DNA of 64,000 nucleotides from a virus, in IMG/VR virus record IMGVR_UViG_3300003877_000001, positions 186,001 to 250,000 of that record; one strand, 5' to 3'. Made by a program: the position numbers and the translations under genes. The notes under the pieces were generated by a model. That model was not told the origin of the DNA, ran no database searches, and was given only the letters and a program-made list of their open reading frames with translations. Below are positions 30,456-38,283 of this stretch, in pieces (position 1 is the stretch's first letter; every line of letters begins with the position of its first letter).

Positions 30456-30555
30456 TTTCATTTTTATTATTGACAGCTTCAAAATATGCTATGTGAGTTT
30501 TAAACCCATGTGCTTTAGCTAACTTAGCTGTTTCGTATGTAATTCTAGTTTCCAT
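30439..30555 (-). CDS. Small protein, 38 aa
   Basis: METRITYETAKLAKAHGFKT; the phrase TYETAKLAKxxGF is common at the start of small phage proteins, which supports this short ORF. Function unknown. Confidence 0.55.
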   Translation of the reverse strand: METRITYETAKLAKAHGFKTHIAYFEAVNNKNENDEKH

Positions 30556-30627
30556 TTCTATATTTTTTTTAATAAAAAAATCAATGAATTTATTATATTT
30601 CCAAGTATAAAGTAATTTGGTTTATAT

Positions 30628-30828
30628 TTAATTATATGCAAAAAATGTCATATATGCTAGAAAAAAAAGTAATCCAAATAATGCAGTTATTAATGTTTCT
30701 TTAAAACAAAATCTATCTTTATTAATATATTTATTACTGAGCATTGCAATTAAAAAATAGATTATAAAAACCAATCCACATAATTGATACATTTCTAATG
30801 TTTTTAGTAATTCTTCAATTTCTTTCAT
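30628..30828 (-). CDS. Two-helix membrane protein, 66 aa
   Basis: Start taken at MKEIEELLKTLEMYQ since an earlier ATG overlaps the upstream lipoprotein. Helices LCGLVFIIYFLIAML and ITALFGLLFFLAYMTFF. Confidence 0.6.
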   Translation of the reverse strand: MKEIEELLKTLEMYQLCGLVFIIYFLIAMLSNKYINKDRFCFKETLITALFGLLFFLAYMTFFAYN

Positions 30829-30832
30829 ATTT

Positions 30833-31093
30833 TCATTTTTTACAAGAATTAAACCCATAATTTAGGTTTAATTCTTCACAAGGTATCGATGTGTTTAAAT
30901 TATATTTTAATGTTTCATCAACAAACGAATATTTTTTTGGTTGATTCCATGTAAACATAGAAAATGTGCTACCAGTAACAATATATTCACTACTATCATT
31001 TAATAAATCTGTTTTACTGTTTACTATATATAGATTTGATTTTATTGTGCAGCTAAAACAACTTATTAAAATTAACAAAATTAAATATTTCAT
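30833..31093 (-). CDS. Predicted lipoprotein, 86 aa
   Basis: MKYLILLILISCFSC is a short signal with a lipobox-like LISC/FSC; the mature part is polar (KTDLLNDSSEYIVTGSTF). Membrane-anchored; role unknown. Confidence 0.65.
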   Translation of the reverse strand: MKYLILLILISCFSCTIKSNLYIVNSKTDLLNDSSEYIVTGSTFSMFTWNQPKKYSFVDETLKYNLNTSIPCEELNLNYGFNSCKK

Positions 31094-31094
31094 A

Positions 31095-31178
31095 TTACCA
31101 CTTAGTTTTTAATTCACAATTTACTATTAGAAATATTACACCCAAATAAAGAATTTGAAATAATATATATGTTATCAT
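31095..31178 (-). CDS. Small membrane peptide, 27 aa
   Basis: MITYILFQILYLGVIFLIVN is one hydrophobic helix. It begins exactly 6 nt after a class B -10 box, which argues that it is translated. Confidence 0.55.
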   Translation of the reverse strand: MITYILFQILYLGVIFLIVNCELKTKW

Positions 31179-31184
31179 ATTAAT

Positions 31185-31213
31185 TTATACGAAAATAATA
31201 ATAAAAGGTTACA
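31185..31213 (-). promoter_or_regulatory. Class B promoter, N16, leaderless spacing
   Basis: TGTAAC (31208-31213), N16 (AT-rich, no palindrome), CGTATAA (31185-31191), 6 nt to ATG 31178. Confidence 0.65.
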
Positions 31214-31214
31214 A

Positions 31215-31330
31215 TTACAAGTATTCATTACCAAATTTCTTTATTAATCTATGTATATATGTTGAATGTGCTTCTCTTAATGCACCATCAGCACGTTTAA
31301 TCCACCAGTGTTTATTTTTAATATTTAGTA
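31215..31330 (-). pseudogene. C-terminal gene remnant beside an HNH insertion
   Basis: The frame reads KNKHWWIKRADGALREAHST then HRLIKKFGNEYL and a stop at 31215. There is no start codon: upstream in-frame stops begin where the rightward HNH gene and its promoter lie. It looks like the tail of a gene cut off by the HNH insertion. Confidence 0.5.
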
Positions 31331-31342
31331 TTTATAATAAAA
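31327..31342 (+). promoter_or_regulatory. Class C (candidate late) promoter
   Basis: AGTATTTATAATAAAA directly before the HNH gene start at 31348. Confidence 0.5.
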
Positions 31343-31347
31343 TTAAT

Positions 31348-31983
31348 ATGAAAAAATGTATAACATGTAAGATTCCTAAAATTTTAAATGATTTTCATAA
31401 ATGGAAATTTGGTGCTGATGGTTATAAAAACCAATGTAAATCATGTGTTTTAATTAGACAAAATAAATATAGAGAAAAAAATCGAAATACATTAAATAAA
31501 AAACAAAAAAAATATTATGAATCTCATAAAGAAGAAAAAAAAGAATATGATTTAATTTATAGAAATGAAAATAAAGAAAAAATATCGGAATATCAAAAAA
31601 AATATGGTAAAAAAAATAGAAAGAAATTAAACACATATGCATATAATTATGGTAAAAAATATTCATACATTAAAGCATGGAGAGGTTTATTATATAGATC
31701 ATTAAAAAGAATGGGAAAAGAGAAAAATGGGAATACTATTAATATTTTAGGATATAGTTCTTTAGAATTTAAAAACCATATCGAATCTCAATTCACTGAA
31801 AAAATGACGTGGAATAATTATGGTGAATGGCATATTGATCATATTAAACCGTTAAGTTCTTTTAATAAGGAAACCCATCCATCTATTGTTAACGCATTAT
31901 CGAATATTCAACCATTATGGGCAACCACTAGGGAAATAAATAATATTATTTATGAAGGGAATATAAATAAAGGCACTAAATAA
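31348..31983 (+). CDS. HNH homing-type endonuclease, 211 aa
   Basis: N-terminal zinc finger (CITCKIP...CKSCV) followed by a long Lys/Tyr-rich linker and a C-terminal HNH-like core, EWHIDHIKPLSSF, with IQPLWA near the end. This matches freestanding phage HNH homing nucleases with an N-terminal Cys4 finger. It lies on the plus strand inside a leftward cluster, carries its own promoter and sits next to a broken gene tail. All this fits a mobile insertion. Confidence 0.8.
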   Translation: MKKCITCKIPKILNDFHKWKFGADGYKNQCKSCVLIRQNKYREKNRNTLNKKQKKYYESHKEEKKEYDLIYRNENKEKISEYQKKYGKKNRKKLNTYAYNYGKKYSYIKAWRGLLYRSLKRMGKEKNGNTINILGYSSLEFKNHIESQFTEKMTWNNYGEWHIDHIKPLSSFNKETHPSIVNALSNIQPLWATTREINNIIYEGNINKGTK

Positions 31984-32542
31984 ATTTACCATTTTTATAT
32001 TTTAATACTCCTTTACTTATTAAAGTTTTTATATAAAATTTATTTGCAGAATTACCATCTTCATTAATTAATTTTTCAATATACTCATTGTGAATTAATT
32101 TTGATTCATTAATTCTTCCAATTGTTAGGTGAAATCCCCAATATGGTTTTGATTCTAATCCTGCTGCTAATCTAATTTTTTCAGCATCATCTGACTTCAC
32201 ACCTACCCACCAATTTTTATTTTTTATTCTAGGATCAACACTATATTCTAAATTAATAATTCTATTATTATATTTCTCTTTTGCGTATTGATATTTTTTA
32301 TTATCTGATACTTTATCATTAATAACTGTAAAGTGTACACCTCTTAATGGTCTTTGTAGTTCAAGATTGTATCTCTTCTTAATAAACCATGAGTAATATG
32401 CACAAAAATCTGGATCGTTTATTAAGACGATAGCAGACTTCTTCCATTCAGATTGTCTTACGTGTTTCTTTGTTAAATCAACAGGGTCAAAGACTATCTT
32501 ACCAGTTTGTTTGAATATATAGTTGTGATAATCATCAGTCAT
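31976..32542 (-). CDS. 2H phosphoesterase-like protein, 188 aa
   Basis: Two H-x-T motifs, VHFTVI (near residue 70) and FHLTIG (near 138), are the signature of 2H phosphoesterases, which act on 2',3'-cyclic or 2'-phosphate RNA ends. Length fits the family. It ends overlapping the rightward HNH gene by 8 nt, so its original C-terminus may have been altered. With the ligase, Thg1-like and HAD proteins it could heal tRNA ends (inference). Confidence 0.7.
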   Translation of the reverse strand: MTDDYHNYIFKQTGKIVFDPVDLTKKHVRQSEWKKSAIVLINDPDFCAYYSWFIKKRYNLELQRPLRGVHFTVINDKVSDNKKYQYAKEKYNNRIINLEYSVDPRIKNKNWWVGVKSDDAEKIRLAAGLESKPYWGFHLTIGRINESKLIHNEYIEKLINEDGNSANKFYIKTLISKGVLKYKNGKFI

Positions 32543-32570
32543 TTTTACTAAATAAAGTTTATGTAATCTA

Positions 32571-32599
32571 TTATACGGAAGATAATAGATATTGTTACA
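32571..32599 (-). promoter_or_regulatory. Class B promoter, N16, no palindrome
   Basis: TGTAAC (32594-32599), N16, CGTATAA (32571-32577), 28 nt before the 2H phosphoesterase start. Confidence 0.65.
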
Positions 32600-32908
32600 T
32601 TAATGAGTAACTACTTCTTTAACTCTATTAGCCTCTTGTATTGTTTGAAATTGAGTTGTTAATTCTGCAACTTCATTATATTCTGTTCTTGTTAATTGTT
32701 TTTCAATTTCTTTATTATTATCAATAAAATACATTTTAGCTTCTCCCTTTTTATCTACTTCAGGGTCAAACACATAAAGAATTCTTTTTTTTATGGTTGT
32801 AGTAGTTAAACCCATAAAACCCTTTTTTGTAGTCAAACATGTTATTAGTTTGAATTTTTGGTGTCCATTAAAATTATGTTCTAATCCGATTACTTTTTTA
32901 AAACTCAT
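32600..32908 (-). CDS. Unknown protein, 102 aa
   Basis: MSFKKVIGLEHNFNGHQKFK, Thr-rich beta region (CLTTKKGFMGLTTTTIKKRI) then a helix. Function unknown. Confidence 0.65.
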   Translation of the reverse strand: MSFKKVIGLEHNFNGHQKFKLITCLTTKKGFMGLTTTTIKKRILYVFDPEVDKKGEAKMYFIDNNKEIEKQLTRTEYNEVAELTTQFQTIQEANRVKEVVTH

Positions 32909-33060
32909 TCTTCTTCTTTTAAAATTTCAAATCCAAATATATTAGTCCAACAATATTTACCAAATAAACAAAATCCAATTACTGATCTATCTTTAGAATG
33001 ACCAAAAGATAAAACATAGTCTTCAAATATCAATAAATCTTCTGTTTCTGTTATAATCAT
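32905..33060 (-). CDS. Small protein, 51 aa
   Basis: MIITETEDLLIFEDYVLSFG, then FCLFGKYCWTNIFGFEILKE. Both ends overlap neighbouring genes by 4 nt, typical of coupled translation. Confidence 0.6.
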   Translation of the reverse strand: MIITETEDLLIFEDYVLSFGHSKDRSVIGFCLFGKYCWTNIFGFEILKEEE

Positions 33061-33344
33061 TTTTTCATTAATTCTTTTGCTCTCTTATATCTCATATCAC
33101 CCTTTTTCTTTGCTTCCTTTTTAGCATCCAAAGCATCTTCAACACCTTGAATTGTTTCTTCAAAAGTATCGAAAAGTTTATTATCAACAAAGATATCAGT
33201 TTTTACAGTAATCTTATTTTTTTTCATATCTGTTTTAGTGATAGTTTGAAATACACCATTTTTGTTTTTCTTTTTTCCATATGATGCAAACAATATCATT
33301 CCAAAAATGATTACAATTAATACTAATCCAATGTAATATGTCAT
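33057..33344 (-). CDS. Membrane-anchored protein, 95 aa
   Basis: N-terminal helix (YYIGLVLIVIIFGMILFASY), then a Lys-rich soluble part with a coiled-coil-like end (EDALDAKKEAKKKGDMRYKR). Function unknown. Confidence 0.65.
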   Translation of the reverse strand: MTYYIGLVLIVIIFGMILFASYGKKKNKNGVFQTITKTDMKKNKITVKTDIFVDNKLFDTFEETIQGVEDALDAKKEAKKKGDMRYKRAKELMKK

Positions 33345-33398
33345 AATTTTATTTTATACAATAATAAACATTAATTTTCAAATATGATAGTATAATCT

Positions 33399-33488
33399 TT
33401 ACAAACTTGCAAAAAAATACCACCCATACATAATAATTCCACCTGCAATAAGGAATATTACCATTTCTATAAATTTCTTTCTACTCAT
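33399..33488 (-). CDS. Small membrane peptide, 29 aa
   Basis: MSRKKFIEMVIFLIAGGIIM then WYFFASL: one helix with a basic N-terminus. A class C promoter lies directly upstream, which supports expression. Confidence 0.55.
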   Translation of the reverse strand: MSRKKFIEMVIFLIAGGIIMYGWYFFASL

Positions 33489-33490
33489 AA

Positions 33491-33501
33491 TTATAAATAC
33501 T
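33491..33501 (-). promoter_or_regulatory. Class C (candidate late) promoter
   Basis: Minus strand AGTATTTATAA, two bases before the ATG of the 29-aa peptide. Confidence 0.4.
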
Positions 33502-33545
33502 AAAAAAAAGGGGAGTGATTATGGGCAATCAAACCCTCTCCCCTT
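33502..33545 (-). terminator. Terminator of the large non-coding locus
   Basis: Minus strand: AAGGGGAG (33538-33545) pairs with CTCCCCTT (33508-33515) around an inner GGG/CCC hairpin, then a T run. Confidence 0.75.
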
Positions 33546-34903
33546 ACCATTGCTGTCGTCACTTTCCCCTACAAAGAATCGTGTAAGATTCACCATCACC
33601 ATTTAATCTATAATTAAACCGCAATGTCAAAGGCGAATTTTCAGTTGGTTTTCTCGTCTTTAATATTTTAAGTGGAAACCGATAAGTACCTGACTTAGCA
33701 GTTTTCCACTAACACTTTGATTTTTCGGTAGCAGCATCACAGCGTTCCTACGTAGTCGTCTGTTTACCCCCTCAGTCTTATGTGTCCAAGTGACTGACTT
33801 CTTTAATGTCCTGCAAAGGGATTACCTTAATATCCTCATACCCACTCAGCGTGAGCAACTACTTTTCTAGCAAGGTAGTAGATTGCATACTAGATTTTTA
33901 ATATTTTAGAGAGTCAGTTCACCACCACTGACATAAAAGTGACCTAAAAGGCATTAAGCCGTATCACCTGCATATTTGTTAAGGGCATATGATCTCCGTA
34001 ACAGGTATTTTATGCTTTCTCTAATTTTTTAATATTCGCACCCTAGAAATGATAACCATGAGTTGACATTATTACTACTCATTCCTATATGGGTGACTGA
34101 CAGTTATTGTCGAGTATCATAGACCCTTCTGTTGCTAGGTGATATGGTTACACCCCATCATGCATTTAAGCAATATTTTAAAAATCTTTGTCCAAATTTC
34201 AGTGGAATATAATCTAGAGTTTGGCTTATTCCTGTTAATTCAGGGTTATACTCCACCTCTCGGAGTCCTCACATATATATCTACAATAAACCACTGCTGA
34301 TACAGTACAAACACAATCTCTTTTTTAAAGGAGTTGATTATCTAAACATTTCTCCTTGGTTATACCTTTATCGTACTTCGTTAACATTTCCACTGGCTTT
34401 CAACTATATCATCAACTTTCAAGACTATGACGGTTTATAAATAACCCATATATAGTCTAACCCTGAGTATTAATTGGTAGGTATCAGTAGAGGTTTAAGT
34501 TCGCATCTCATTTTATATCCTATTACCACTTTGTGGCTAGGCTGTCTAATGTTAATATACTAGCATGGTGCACCATATATTAGATAAGAATTCATGGCAG
34601 AATAACTAATGCTTTTTCCTGTATTGTCACGTTAACAATCATATATAGGTTTCAGTCCTACTATTATCTCGCTAAACAAATCAGTTATTCCCCTTACGTT
34701 ATCCTCTCTTAATATTTCAAAGACAGTTCCCATATCAGTTTGCCATTTATTTTAAATTTAATCGGAAAGTGTCTACCCTCAAACTTGCTTACTCTTGAGT
34801 AGTGTTACGATCATGCCTAGTACTGCAAAGTTATCCGTCTAGACTACGCTCCCACGCTAATGGCAACTTTCCTTGTTTTTTCAATATTTTTAAGAACGTT
34901 TTT
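33546..34903 (-). ncRNA. 1.4 kb structured non-coding RNA locus
   Basis: No ORF of note on either strand over 1.4 kb in a genome otherwise packed with genes, and visibly richer in G+C than its surroundings. Hairpins include AGTGGAAA/TTTCCACT (about 33670-33710), TCAGTC/GACTGA (about 33775-33800), GCAACTACT/AGTAG-A-TTGC (about 33856-33886), GTCAGT/ACTGAC (about 33914-33933), AAGGAG/CTCCTT (about 34328-34357) and TCTAAT/ATTAGA around the palindrome ATGGTGCACCAT (about 34545-34586). AATATT-containing A/T-rich linkers divide it into about six segments. A TATATTTG box lies at its 5' side (34912-34919) and a terminator at its 3' end. It may be one large ornate RNA or a chain of smaller ones. No match to a named class can be shown here. 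Confidence 0.6.
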
Positions 34904-34911
34904 CTTATATA

Positions 34912-34919
34912 CAAATATA
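34912..34919 (-). promoter_or_regulatory. Class A promoter of the non-coding locus
   Basis: Minus-strand TATATTTG, between the 34942 gene and the structured region. Confidence 0.5.
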
Positions 34920-34941
34920 CGTTAAAATAAGTCTTTCATAA

Positions 34942-35211
34942 TTATTTACCTCTTGAACTTGCTCCAAGACCACCCATCCCCAACCAGAATCCGAAGTTGT
35001 ACCATCCACCAGAATTATTTACAGCGTACATAGCAATGTTATCCGAGAATAAACTACCAAAAAATGATATTGGTGCAATCATACCATACCATAATCCACC
35101 CCAAAATCCGTAAGGATCAGGCGTAAGACAAGCATCTACTACTGCTACATCAGCACATCCTGTAAATAATACGACTACCACTAATACTAATACTACTGTT
35201 GTTTTTTTCAT
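34942..35211 (-). CDS. Gly-rich lipoprotein, 89 aa
   Basis: MKKTTVVLVLVVVVLFTGC shows a signal peptide with lipobox LFTGC. The rest is aromatic and Gly-rich with membrane-like stretches (GFWGGLWYGMIAPISFFGSL, GFWLGMGGLGASSRGK). Similar small lipoproteins with GGWYNFGF are known in Bacteroidota genomes, so this may be host-derived. Role unknown. Confidence 0.7.
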   Translation of the reverse strand: MKKTTVVLVLVVVVLFTGCADVAVVDACLTPDPYGFWGGLWYGMIAPISFFGSLFSDNIAMYAVNNSGGWYNFGFWLGMGGLGASSRGK

Positions 35212-35271
35212 AATTCTATATATTTTACTTTTAATTTATTTTCAATTATTTCTATTTTCCTAATCATAATT

Positions 35272-35490
35272 TTATATGTTATTAATTATACTATCAACAT
35301 TTTGTTTTTCTTTTTCTAATCTTAATATTGCAACGGCTAAGTCTTTTAGGTGTTCATACCCATAGATTCCAAGACCGTTTAATCCACATAAATCATTTGG
35401 ATGTATAATATGTTCTTCACCATTACAATTAATATAGATTCTATCTCCCTTACCTTCACTAATTTTCCAAATTCCCTTTTCAGTTGTCAT
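35272..35490 (-). CDS. Small protein, 72 aa
   Basis: MTTEKGIWKISEGKGDRIYI, beta-rich start then helices. Overlaps the upstream gene by 4 nt. Confidence 0.65.
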   Translation of the reverse strand: MTTEKGIWKISEGKGDRIYINCNGEEHIIHPNDLCGLNGLGIYGYEHLKDLAVAILRLEKEKQNVDSIINNI

Positions 35491-35849
35491 AATTTTTCTA
35501 TTTTTGTTATATATTCTTCAATTACAGAGATTTGATCATCAATATGATATTTTTCATTGTGTAAATATACTTCTTTTATTTCTTTCTTTCCACCATAATC
35601 AGTATGAATTTTATATTGATTATCAGGATTAAATCTATTATAGAAATTTTGACAGTTATTATCGTTAATATCAAACTTATCTAATTTTATTATCCAACTA
35701 AACAAATTTTTTCTTTCATTATCAGTCATTTCATGATAATAAGAATTAGATACTCTTTGAAAAAACATTGCTCTTGCAATTGGTCTTGGTGGTATACACG
35801 CCTCAACCAAGAAACTAAATTCAAAAAAATCAATATTAAATTTACTCAT
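35487..35849 (-). CDS. Unknown protein, 120 aa
   Basis: MSKFNIDFFEFSFLVEACIP, with CIPPRPIARAMFFQRVSNSY after it; helical with an acidic end. Coupled to both neighbours by short overlaps. Function unknown. Confidence 0.7.
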   Translation of the reverse strand: MSKFNIDFFEFSFLVEACIPPRPIARAMFFQRVSNSYYHEMTDNERKNLFSWIIKLDKFDINDNNCQNFYNRFNPDNQYKIHTDYGGKKEIKEVYLHNEKYHIDDQISVIEEYITKIEKL

Positions 35850-36147
35850 TATATTTTACTTCTAATTTTTTTATTTCTTCAACATAATAATTATACATTT
35901 CTTTTGCTGCTTCATCACACATTGGAAATGTATCACTACCACCATAGAAAGATACCATATCTTTATCCATTTGATGTTCATACCAAAATCCATTAATAAA
36001 AGATTTTAATCCAGAAAGTTCTTTTTTTAGTTTTCTTCTTTCTGTACCGAATATTTTAAATTGAGGATTATCATTTTCAAGAATATTTTTAATCCCTTTC
36101 ATCGATTGTTTTGACATTGCTTTTTTTAAATCTTTATCTGTTTTCAT
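35842..36147 (-). CDS. Unknown helical protein, 101 aa
   Basis: MKTDKDLKKAMSKQSMKGIK; basic helical start, MVSFYGGSDTFPMCDEAAKE in the second half. Function unknown. Confidence 0.7.
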   Translation of the reverse strand: MKTDKDLKKAMSKQSMKGIKNILENDNPQFKIFGTERRKLKKELSGLKSFINGFWYEHQMDKDMVSFYGGSDTFPMCDEAAKEMYNYYVEEIKKLEVKYNE

Positions 36148-36189
36148 AATTTAATATAATAGATTTTCTTTTTTTGTGGACAAATAAAT

Positions 36190-36858
36190 TTATTTCTCTT
36201 TTAATAAATACTTATTTGAAATAATTTTGAAACTAAAAGAACCATCCATAGCACGATATACAACACCTTCTCTTAGTGTATCATACAGTTCTGATCTACC
36301 ATCAGCATCTTTTAATAAGAAGTCGAAATCATCAGACAATGATACGTTCACATCTAAAACAGGAACAGTTTCTAATTCTAATTCATTAATAATTTCAATG
36401 AATTCATTATAATTAAGTCTCTTATTTTTACCATCTTGTGCAGTAAAGAACCTAATAGTCTTTTCTTTAAGATTATAGATATTACCTTGAATAGATGTTC
36501 CAATTAATTCACCTTGAAGAACTAAATCCTTATCATGTTTAGCACACCATGCTCTCATTTTCTCTTCCAACTTCATATTTCTTGCTGTTGTAACAAATTT
36601 GTTTTCAGATTGAACAAGTTTATTTGTGGTTAATGTATCTGGAACTTCTATTAATAATTTCAATTCAAGATTGCGTGAAGACACACCATAATCCCAAGTA
36701 GAATCAACATTATCCTGTTTAACACAATGTAAGGTAATTGATGAATTATGAACCAAAATATTATTTGCAAAAAAACAATTAGTATCCTCTACTTCTATAT
36801 CATATAAAAGTGAATCATTTTCAATCTCTTCAATTTTACTTATTTTTAACCGTTTCAT
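36190..36858 (-). CDS. C-terminal half of RNA ligase with split-intein C part
   Basis: Residues 1-38 are an intein C-terminal segment: LYDIEVEDTNCFFANNILVHN matches intein blocks F and G, with the penultimate His37, terminal Asn38 and a +1 Ser39. The following 184 residues continue an RNA ligase nucleotidyltransferase fold: ligase motif III-like YGVSSRNLEL, motif IV LQGELIG and motif V-like REGVVYRAMDG with FSFKIISNKYL. The partner N half is encoded 89 nt upstream (36948-37727). Trans-splicing would join them into a ligase of about 344 aa. This is about the size I recall for the Deinococcus RNA ligase type (about 340 aa). Confidence 0.88.
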   Translation of the reverse strand: MKRLKISKIEEIENDSLLYDIEVEDTNCFFANNILVHNSSITLHCVKQDNVDSTWDYGVSSRNLELKLLIEVPDTLTTNKLVQSENKFVTTARNMKLEEKMRAWCAKHDKDLVLQGELIGTSIQGNIYNLKEKTIRFFTAQDGKNKRLNYNEFIEIINELELETVPVLDVNVSLSDDFDFLLKDADGRSELYDTLREGVVYRAMDGSFSFKIISNKYLLKEK

Positions 36859-36947
36859 TTAATTTTTCTTTAAATAATTTATATATTGATTTATTTTTAT
36901 TATATTTAATATGATATTGTGGTATAAACTCAAAAGTTGGAAAAAAA
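36859..36947 (-). other. Gap between the two ligase/intein ORFs
   Basis: 89 nt of AT-rich sequence with stop codons; no endonuclease domain and no clear promoter. The break lies where contiguous inteins would carry a homing endonuclease. Confidence 0.6.
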
Positions 36948-37727
36948 CTATTCTTTTAATATGAAATCTTTTGTTGTTAATTCATCAGTTCTTCTATAAC
37001 AATTTAATTCTGGAAGCCAAACCATATGATTTCCAGTTAATTTAATTATTGTTCCATCTGATAATGTAAGTTTAAACCATTTTTTCTTTCCTCTTTTTGT
37101 TATTGAATGATTCTTTATCTTTTTATAACAAATTTCGTTTTTTACAATGTTATATGATTTAACATTTAATTCTAATTTTTTTTCACAAATATCTTTAATA
37201 GTTACGTTACCAATATCAGTATTAATTATAGTCTCTTCATCTAAACAACCTTCAAGTTTTTCAGACCTATACACTAATTTTTCTTTCCATTCTGGTAATT
37301 TATCAACCAAATTTTGGATTCTTTCCTCGCCACTTTTAGTACAGAAAGTTGGAAATCTACTTTTAGCACTCATATCTTCAGGAACGGGCGGTTCATATTT
37401 ATACACACCAATAGCTTCTGTTAAATCAGTATCTAATAACAAATTTAAAGGTAACATAAGTCCCTGACTTACAGTCCCTCTCAACTTAATTGTACGGATT
37501 CTAAGGAATCCCCTATCAATATCTTTTTGATTCTTGAATAGGTGATTAGACCAATCTTTATGTGGTATCATTGAGTCTATTTCAAAATAAATTCCCCATT
37601 CCCCTTCTTGGAATTCATCCTTTTTAACGACACATTCCCATCCATCTACTGTCGCTTTTTCGATTTTATCAGCATTAGGAATTGGCGTTAATTTACTTAC
37701 TTTTCTTAATGTTACTAATTTTCTCAT
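36948..37727 (-). CDS. N-terminal half of RNA ligase with split-intein N part
   Basis: Residues 1-160 match the DRB0094-type RNA ligase: N-terminal OB-like domain (MRKLVTLRKVSKLTPIPNAD, then GEWGIYFEIDSMIP, RTIKLRGTVSQGLMLPL) and ligase motif I at EKLEG with the nucleotidyl-accepting Lys157. Cys161 starts an intein N segment of 99 aa: block A CLDEETIINT and block B TGNHMVWLP with His234. The ORF stops after DFILKE. The intein thus interrupts the active-site motif between KLEG and SS, so only the spliced product can be active. RNA ligases of this type seal nicked or broken RNA such as tRNA. Confidence 0.9.
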   Translation of the reverse strand: MRKLVTLRKVSKLTPIPNADKIEKATVDGWECVVKKDEFQEGEWGIYFEIDSMIPHKDWSNHLFKNQKDIDRGFLRIRTIKLRGTVSQGLMLPLNLLLDTDLTEAIGVYKYEPPVPEDMSAKSRFPTFCTKSGEERIQNLVDKLPEWKEKLVYRSEKLEGCLDEETIINTDIGNVTIKDICEKKLELNVKSYNIVKNEICYKKIKNHSITKRGKKKWFKLTLSDGTIIKLTGNHMVWLPELNCYRRTDELTTKDFILKE

Positions 37728-37729
37728 TA

Positions 37730-37996
37730 TTATTTTATTTTAACATAATATTCTACATTATCTTTAAGTTCACCACCCCATTCGTCTTTAAATGGAAACC
37801 ATAATCGTTCCATAGCATCCCATAAATCATTACCACTTTCCCATTCACCAAAAACCATAATAACAGTATCACCATCTTTATCATAAAATCTAGTATAATC
37901 ACTACTATGGTTGTGATCGCAATATAGTTCTACTATTTCAGTACTACCATAAGCACCTTCCACACTATATGTTGTCTTTACTCTTGTATGACTCAT
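37730..37996 (-). CDS. Unknown protein, 88 aa
   Basis: MSHTRVKTTYSVEGAYGSTE; beta-rich with CDHNHSSDYTRF and VMVFGEWESGNDLWDAMERL. Two nt upstream of the ligase N half, so perhaps in one operon with it. Function unknown. Confidence 0.65.
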   Translation of the reverse strand: MSHTRVKTTYSVEGAYGSTEIVELYCDHNHSSDYTRFYDKDGDTVIMVFGEWESGNDLWDAMERLWFPFKDEWGGELKDNVEYYVKIK

Positions 37997-38007
37997 TTTT
38001 TTTTATT

Positions 38008-38139
38008 TTAATGTCCTTTATCTATTACATTTAGTATTGTTTCTTCACCTGACACTACATTAACAACATCTTTAACAACTGCTAAAGGCGTTAGTGCTGT
38101 TTTTATTGTTGCACCCACAATACTACTAAAAAATCCCAT
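38008..38139 (-). CDS. Small amphipathic phage protein, 43 aa
   Basis: MGFFSSIVGATIKTALTPLA then VVKDVVNVVSGEE. This pattern (MG-F-S---G---KTA--P-AVVKDV) recurs in small phage and prophage proteins of unknown role, which supports it as a gene. Likely membrane-associated. Confidence 0.65.
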   Translation of the reverse strand: MGFFSSIVGATIKTALTPLAVVKDVVNVVSGEETILNVIDKGH

Positions 38140-38183
38140 AATTTTATTTTTTTGTAAATATACTATTATTATATTAATAATAC

Positions 38184-38283
38184 AAGCAATGGCATTGACA
38201 ACCTAACAATTGGACTTTCACCGTGTTTTTCGGGGTTATTGGTTTGTTGTCGATACTATTAACCCTTTTTCTCGCCACTGCCT
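38184..38283 (-). ncRNA. Pseudoknotted structured RNA, about 100 nt
   Basis: A 9-bp closing stem joins 38275-38283 with 38184-38192. It works on the minus strand because two positions are G-U there and would be A-C on the plus strand. Inside, GACAAC (38197-38202) pairs with GTTGTC (38246-38251) and GGGTTA (38233-38238) with TAACCC (38260-38265). These interleave, giving a pseudoknot. CCG/CGG (38221-38233) adds a small hairpin. A direct repeat TTTTTTTGTAAATATACT flanks the element (about 38150 and 38322). It resembles a riboswitch or ribozyme in compactness, but I cannot name a class. Confidence 0.55.

Noticed and set aside
33546-34903. tRNA array in the long non-coding region
   Set aside because: No T-arm consensus (GGTTCGA and complement) or cloverleaf was found in either direction.
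38184-38283. Naming the pseudoknotted RNA as a known riboswitch or ribozyme
   Set aside because: A GGTGAAAGTCC stretch recalls parts of known RNAs, but no complete consensus (for example hammerhead, cobalamin) fits.
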